From contig NC_088304.1 of assembly GCF_032854445.1 (NCBI RefSeq), forward strand, positions 2,976,001 through 3,040,000: a stretch of DNA of 64,000 nt. Reading direction: 5' to 3'. Within the stretch, counting starts at the first letter, position 1. Each line of letters begins with the position of its first letter. Below the pieces are notes generated by a model that saw only the letters and a list, made by a program, of their open reading frames with translations, made no database searches and was not told the DNA's origin. Positions 61,701 to 64,000 of this stretch are shown one piece after another. This DNA comes from Liolophura sinensis (lineage: Eukaryota; Mollusca; Polyplacophora; Chitonida; Chitonidae). The translations under genes and the position numbers were made by a program.

Positions 61701-63367
61701 GGACATTTTTATTATCATTTGCTCGTGCTGTGCAGTGCTAAATCATATGCAGTTATTTTTTACTTTGGCATTGCCTAAAATTACAACCATGGTGTTGGGC
61801 ATTTTTATTATCATTTGCTCGTGCTGTGCAGTGCTAAATCATATGCAGTTATTTTTTACTAATGACTCCATCCTTAGTGTCAATGCTTTGAAATGAAGTA
61901 CTTCACTGAAATTCACTCACTGACATGGGTTCTTTTTCAGTGTAATACATTACAAGTACACAAGTATTGAAAACTAATATATAATCTCTGGTGACAAAGC
62001 TATTTTGCAGGCAATAACTGCTAGACCAGACTGCTTTGTAGTGACAAATCAGATAAGGCCTGGCCTTTATTGGGCTTTGGCTGGCCGCACTCATTTAGAA
62101 AACAGATAGCAATAACAGGGCCTGTTAGCCTGTTAGAACTCTCAGTCTGCATGTTCAGTGTCTGAAAGTGATTTTGGTTTTGACCTGTTTTTGTGATTTA
62201 AGATACTGTAGTCTGACAATTGGACAGAAATGACTGATATCATTATGCCATGACTGAAATGTTTTATGAGAAAGCGTTTCATTGTTAACTTTGTTCGTTT
62301 AGTGCTTAAAGTATTGTGTAAACTCACATGCTTGCATTTAAGTTGGAACTTTTGAATTGCTGAAATGTGATGTCTGCATTTACTGCAAAGACACAGTTTC
62401 TTGCTGTTAATTATTGATGGCTCCAATGTCAGCACATAAAAGCCAAACATGTACATGTACGTGTATACTGTTTATGAAGACAAAAAAAGAAACGCACAAG
62501 TAAAAAATGATATTTACTATATCTGAAACTTTTTTATGCACTCATTAACTGATTAGAATTATGCATATAGATGTAGGCTCTAAAATAAACTCAAATAGCC
62601 TCTCATAACATCTAGACTCCAAGATATTCCCGGGACCTATGCGGCCTTTGAGCCCCAACCAATGATGGATCATCGAACATCCACCTACTTCTGGGCAGCA
62701 GCCTGCACTTGATGAACACCCTGGGTGTCCTGTCTGGTGTCAGCATTCTGTGACTGCTCAGGGTGTCCTGTCTGGTGTCAGCATACTGTGACTCGGCAGG
62801 GTGTCCTGTCTGATGTCAGTATACTGTGACTTGGCAGGGTGTCCTGTCTGGTGTCAGCATACTGTGACTGGGCAGGGTGTCCTGTCTGGTGTCAGCATAC
62901 TGTGATTGGGCAGGGTGTCCTGTCTGGTGTCAGTATACTGTGACTGGGCAGGGTTTCCTGTCTGGTGTCAGCATACTGTGACTGGGCAGGGTGTCCTGTC
63001 TGGTGTCAGCATACTGTGACTGGGCAGGGTGTCCTGTCTGGTGTCAGCATACTGTGACTGGGCAGGGTGTCCTGTCTGGTGTCAGCATACTGTGACTGGC
63101 ATAGGTATCTCCAGCATCATGAGTGAGTGATGCATGATTCGTGTTAGGACTCTAATAAACCAGATTGCACACTTTACCCCAAATTAAGAAAACAATTTGC
63201 TAGCCTGTCTACATATTGGTGAATTGGTTTATGTTTGCAGGGAAATGAAGAATAACCCAGGTAATGAGGTTATGCCATTTCCAAACTGGAGTTTGGGACC
63301 CGTAGAAATTGCGAATATCATTGAGACTGCAGAGGAACTCGACCTGGATGTGATACAGCAGGGAGAG
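45162..63367 (+). CDS. FKBP6: FKBP6 / Shutdown-like protein: FKBP domain plus TPRs (3' end beyond the window)
   Basis: Thirteen coding exons join in frame with GT-AG edges: 45162-45188, 46022-46112, 46494-46709, 47435-47524, 48374-48529, 48958-49034, 50489-50548, 52778-52837, 53074-53271, 55598-55707, 57174-57247, 57654-57738 and 63241-63367. They give 457 residues and a phase-0 donor at 63368, so the gene continues. Layout: acidic N-terminus (1-90), one FKBP domain (about 92-205), TPRs (about 233-352), a charged helix, then a Ser/Lys-rich linker. In known families this is FKBP6 of vertebrates and Shutdown of flies, HSP90 co-chaperones needed in germ cells for loading piRNAs into PIWI proteins and hence transposon silencing; cytoplasmic. 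Start ATG has context aaaccATGG with an in-frame TGA just upstream. The homologous core ends near exon 11; exons 12-13 extend further than vertebrate FKBP6. The introns are packed with SINEs and minisatellites. Confidence 0.93.
45780..45895 (+). mobile_element. SINE-2 internal fragment in intron 1
   Basis: 'ctggttggactgtgactgg' and 'ttatgtctggtgtcttcagc' match the middle of SINE-2 as seen at 50725-50785. Confidence 0.55.
47150..47345 (-). mobile_element. truncated SINE-1 in intron 3
   Basis: TTTA-repeat tail, 'gccctactcaagaatatttc', 'gggcagagcccggtg', 'ccagagaggaagccagcctg'; the tRNA-like head is missing. Confidence 0.85.
47435..49034 (+). CDS. FKBP6: FKBP6-like exons 4-6: PPIase-type FKBP domain
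   Basis: Exons 47435-47524, 48374-48529 and 48958-49034. Visible FKBP marks: VHYNAYLE, YDSS (the Asp of the FD pair kept, Phe replaced by Tyr), KFRLGE, MKKGE, a Tyr-rich loop (PEYGYGHLG), IPPNATL and HEIELLNF. The Trp that forms the floor of the active pocket in catalytic FKBPs is Met here (AIPGMSLAVSTM), so rotamase activity and drug binding are probably weak or absent, as proposed for FKBP6. The domain probably serves as a protein-interaction module. Confidence 0.9.
47525..48373. other. FKBP6-like intron 4
   Basis: Ordinary AT-rich intron; a 'ggtggtaatgagctc' pair near 47938-47968 and a T-run near 48250-48272. No element recognised. Confidence 0.5.
48785..48848. repeat. 17-bp tandem repeat, 4 copies
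   Basis: 'acatgtatgtgtaagtt' four times in intron 5, last copy diverged. Confidence 0.85.
49053..49316 (-). mobile_element. full-length SINE-1 next to the exon 6 donor
   Basis: Complete element in antisense, from TTTA tail to head 'ctaaccaactgagccacgga'. Target-site duplication of 15 bp with one mismatch: 'tgattgtgttttaat' at 49038-49052 and 'tgattgggttttaat' at 49317-49331. It inserted 18 bases past the donor of exon 6 (49035). Confidence 0.9.
50020..50285 (-). mobile_element. full-length SINE-1 in intron 6
   Basis: TTTA tail, 'tacgactgcggccagcataa', 'aggaagccagcatgagctgg', 'cgctagcgcgctaaccaact', ending 'gagccacggaggcccc'. No clear target-site duplication seen. Confidence 0.92.
50489..55707 (+). 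CDS. FKBP6: FKBP6-like exons 7-10: TPR region
   Basis: Exons 50489-50548, 52778-52837, 53074-53271 and 55598-55707, the first three exact multiples of three. TPR-like helical hairpins: residues about 233-265 (ARILFEDEGYYKAQLKYRKAI), 284-317 (LYLNISVCYLKQ...ANKALEID) and 318-352 (VKALYNKGKALLRMGEFGQSR). The K/N pattern of the second and third repeats fits the clamp that holds the HSP90 C-terminal MEEVD. A Gln-rich insert (EEQEKQQQK) precedes the second repeat. Confidence 0.9.
50565..50925 (+). mobile_element. SINE-2 in intron 7, with a SINE-1 3' end joined
   Basis: Head-like 'cttagatggcctcatggtta', box B-like 'gggatcgtacctggg', body 'cctcgcttggcgctcagc', 'ggtgtcagtataatgtgact', tail of CACT/CGCT repeats. 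Immediately after, 50926-51015 is a SINE-1 3' end ('ctcccaccataatgctgg' to AAAT repeats), a composite arrangement. The body holds the 38-bp sequence (50736-50773) that forms the arrays at 58650 and 62723. Confidence 0.85.
51465..51565 (-). mobile_element. SINE-1 3' fragment in intron 7
   Basis: 'tttatttgattggtgattta', 'catactcaagaatatttcac', 'tacgacggaagtcag', 'ctggacagagccc'; truncated. Confidence 0.8.
51695..51850. repeat. old dispersed repeat in intron 7
   Basis: 'aagtgtacaaattcctgcac', 'ggggcaatactctg' and 'tcctatctgtcagtg' match the segment around 35350-35460. Confidence 0.5.
51866..52480. repeat. 28-bp minisatellite, about 22 copies, intron 7
   Basis: Units read 'ggtgatccaaatccaaatgt' plus 'aaataggt' or 'aattaaat'. 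The minus strand is open for over 100 codons in all three frames because the unit lacks stops; not genes. Confidence 0.93.
52704..52738. repeat. (ATT)n microsatellite near the exon 8 acceptor
   Basis: About ten ATT repeats with one interruption, ending about 40 bases before exon 8. Confidence 0.85.
53341..55200. repeat. 38-bp minisatellite, about 42 copies, intron 9
   Basis: Units read 'gtggtcgatgatgctcctgt' plus 'ggccatttgtgacaataa'. Interrupted by a SINE-1 at 54387-54641. The minus strand is open across hundreds of codons (for example 53318-54298, 326 codons) because the unit has no stop in any minus frame and 38 rotates the frame; not genes. The right edge passes into SINE-3 sequence. Confidence 0.95.
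54387..54641 (-). mobile_element. full-length SINE-1 inserted in the 38-bp array
   Basis: Complete element from 'tttgattggtgtttttacgc'-type tail to head 'gactgagccacggaggcccc'. The 13 bases 'ataagtggtcgat' flank both sides (54374-54386, 54642-54654). Because the target is itself a repeat this could be the array rather than a true duplication, but the precise fit favours insertion into a unit. Confidence 0.92.
55165..55370 (+). mobile_element. SINE-3 middle and 3' portion at the array edge
   Basis: 'gctgatgctcacgtggc', 'aacctaac.tt.gtggaa.atca', 'cgtcacacgtgggaaaagtt', 'cagcttcttccagccataaa' follow the same order as in the SINE-3 at 5125-5290. The last array unit and the SINE body are continuous. 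Confidence 0.65.
55810..55880. repeat. old dispersed repeat in intron 10
   Basis: 'tcctaccttccaaacaaacc' and 'agaactctcagaatt' resemble 35755-35820. Confidence 0.4.
56000..56945. repeat. 43-bp minisatellite, about 20 copies, intron 10
   Basis: Units read 'cttgtacacttgtcttccaa' then 'caatacagttagctggctttcac'; some units carry an extra 14-bp 'cacttgtcttccaa'. Open frames on both strands are repeat artefacts. Confidence 0.93.
57174..63367 (+). CDS. FKBP6: FKBP6-like exons 11-13: C-terminal extension
   Basis: Exon 11 (57174-57247) ends the charged helix after the TPRs. Exon 12 (57654-57738) codes a Ser/Lys/Gln-rich linker (STQQKSKSSSKSQEDF) and exon 13 (63241-63367), after a 5.5 kb intron, codes NPGNEVMPFPNWSLGP and an acidic helix (IANIIETAEELDLDV). 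Phases match (2, then 0). Vertebrate FKBP6 ends near exon 11, so this tail is either shared with invertebrate Shutdown-type proteins or specific to the lineage. The last exon lies to the right of the window. Confidence 0.82.
57268..57425. repeat. short-period 'ccttgaaaagc.tggaaa' repeat, intron 11
   Basis: A degenerate 12-15 bp purine-rich period. Similar phrases occur in introns 1 (about 45475-45535), 3 (about 46895-46925) and after exon 13 (about 63485-63550), suggesting a dispersed low-complexity family. Confidence 0.6.
57950..58245 (+). mobile_element. SINE-3 fragments in intron 12, two in tandem
   Basis: 'ctcagcaacttgcctgaggt' at about 57990 and 'gtcagtaacttgccagaggt' at about 58138, each followed by a 'cccagt' / 'tttcct' / 'aaaacc.ac.gc.atc' series; the second ends in AAAT-like repeats. 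Confidence 0.6.
58246..58649. other. intron 12, no feature recognised
   Basis: AT-rich left part; an 87-codon frame at 58343-58606 has no splice or domain support. Confidence 0.45.
58650..59370. repeat. 38-bp minisatellite, about 19 copies, intron 12 (SINE-2 derived)
   Basis: Units read 'ggtgtctgtatactgggact' plus 'gggtgggttgtcctgtct'. The same 38-bp phrase, 'ggtgtcagtataatgtgact' plus 'ggatggggtgtcatgtct', is single-copy in the SINE-2 at 50736-50773. A run of 18 G at 59050-59067 interrupts one unit. Plus- and minus-strand open frames are artefacts. Confidence 0.93.
59371..60603. other. intron 12, no feature recognised
   Basis: No exon or element could be supported; an A-run occurs near 60169. 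Confidence 0.45.
60604..61865 (+). repeat. 96-bp minisatellite, 13 copies, with one continuous open frame
   Basis: Each unit is 32 codons (PKITTMVLGIFIIICWCC...AVLNHMQLFFTLAM). The frame stays open for about 430 codons, entering without an ATG at 60604 (first in-frame ATG near 60639) and ending 61896. The other two forward frames have a stop in every unit. Units are 95-99% alike; observed changes include several amino-acid changes at the same few sites (G/A/D; CW, CS or FS). No splice link or homology; treated as a repeat in intron 12 rather than a gene. Confidence 0.93.
61897..62722. other. intron 12, no feature recognised
   Basis: No exon or known element seen. Confidence 0.45.
62723..63100. 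repeat. second SINE-2-derived 38-bp minisatellite, about 10 copies, intron 12
   Basis: Units read 'ggtgtcagcatactgtgact' plus 'gggcagggtgtcctgtct'. Same period and register as 58650-59370 but with its own diagnostic bases (cagcat, gggcagg), so it amplified separately. Ends about 140 bases before exon 13. Confidence 0.93.
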
Positions 63368-63774
63368 GTAAGGGGAGATAACCAGGTGTGGCAGGCAGTC
63401 TCTGGCATCACACTTCTCATACCTGCTACAAAAGCAAACTTTACCTTACATTTTCATTAGTGTGTTTCTTCCATGTCCAGTAACTATGACGAAAACCTGG
63501 AAATAGAAAATGTCTTTTCCAGGTGTTGAATTGCCTTGAAATTGAGAGCCAGCTTTGCACGCATGCAACAGCATGTCTGCTGTATTTATAAACAGATCAA
63601 AAAACCAGTCTACTGTCTGGTGACATTCTCTTGAAGAGATGTGTTTTCTAACATCTTTGAAATGTCATTTGATGCACTGGAGTGTACATGTGAAAGTTCA
63701 TCTAAGAAGGTCAATTCACTGTGCTTTAAGCTTTTACAACCATGGAATACTTTTTCAAAGTTGCCTGGAAAATG
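63368..63774. other. intron after exon 13, no feature recognised
   Basis: Contains a 'cctggaaa' / 'ccttgaaattgagagcc' low-complexity phrase; no further exon. Confidence 0.45.
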
Positions 63775-64000
63775 TGAATTTTATTATTGGCCTGTGTTGT
63801 GATGAGCCCCAACAGAGGGATCTTATTATTGGCATGTGTTGTGATGAGCCCCAACAGAGGGATCTTATTATTGGCCTGTGTTGTGATGAGCCCCAACAGA
63901 GGGATCTTATTATTGGCCTGTGTTGTGATGAGCCCCAACAGAGGGATCTTATTATTGGCCTATGTTGTGATGAGCCCCATCAGAGGGATCTTATTATTGG
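63775..64000. repeat. 42-bp minisatellite running off the right edge, at least 5 copies
   Basis: Units read 'gggatcttattattggcctg' plus 'tgttgtgatgagccccaacaga'. Copies are nearly identical, with changes only at single bases, so the array is young. Confidence 0.95.

Noticed and set aside
60604-61896. 430-codon hydrophobic protein as a real gene
   Set aside because: It is a 96-bp tandem repeat within an intron of a well-supported gene, has no proper ATG at the start and no recognisable family. Kept as a repeat and flagged as a finding.

Overview
The window is animal nuclear DNA: genes split by GT-AG introns, coding exons a small part of the sequence, many tRNA-derived SINEs and many tandem repeats. 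The SINE types (a head reading 'ggcctccgtggctcag', another with a CACT-repeat tail, a third ending in CATT repeats) and the gene content suggest a mollusc or another lophotrochozoan such as a brachiopod. That placement is inference; no species can be named from the sequence.

Four protein-coding loci are supported. (1) Plus strand, 4639-11207: the 3' part of a five-or-more-exon gene for a small Cys-rich secreted or surface protein with a hydrophobic C-terminus (probably GPI-anchored), family not recognised. Its third visible intron holds a 2.2 kb, 32-bp minisatellite. (2) Plus strand, 37000-38205: an uninterrupted class A (rhodopsin-like) GPCR of 401 residues, preceded by a 43-bp tandem array in which most units carry a tiny ATG-to-stop frame. 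(3) Minus strand, 41352-41612: an 86-residue secreted peptide with ten cysteines in its last 46 residues. (4) Plus strand, 45162 to beyond the right edge: thirteen coding exons of an FKBP6 / Shutdown-type protein (degenerate FKBP domain plus TPRs), the HSP90 co-chaperone family of the germline piRNA pathway. All exon joins keep frame and give 457 residues before the window ends.

Between loci 1 and 2 lies a tandem segmental duplication: copy 1 at 16245-23380 and copy 2 at 23381 to about 32974. Copy 2 differs by a SINE insertion with target-site duplication, a (TA)6 to (TA)39 expansion, three extra 48-bp minisatellite units, and a 1.9 kb block missing from copy 1. No convincing gene was found inside either copy.

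The FKBP6 introns hold at least seven tandem arrays (28, 38, 43, 96, 38 and 38 bp, then 42 bp at the edge). Three 38-bp arrays have unit sequences that also occur once inside SINE copies in this same window, so they look as if they grew out of SINE bodies. Long open frames in these arrays are consequences of stop-free repeat units, not genes.

SINE names used here are local labels: SINE-1 (head 'ggcctccgtggctcag', tail AAAT repeats), SINE-2 (tail CACT repeats), SINE-3 (contains 'aggtcggtgggtt'), SINE-4 (tail CATT repeats).
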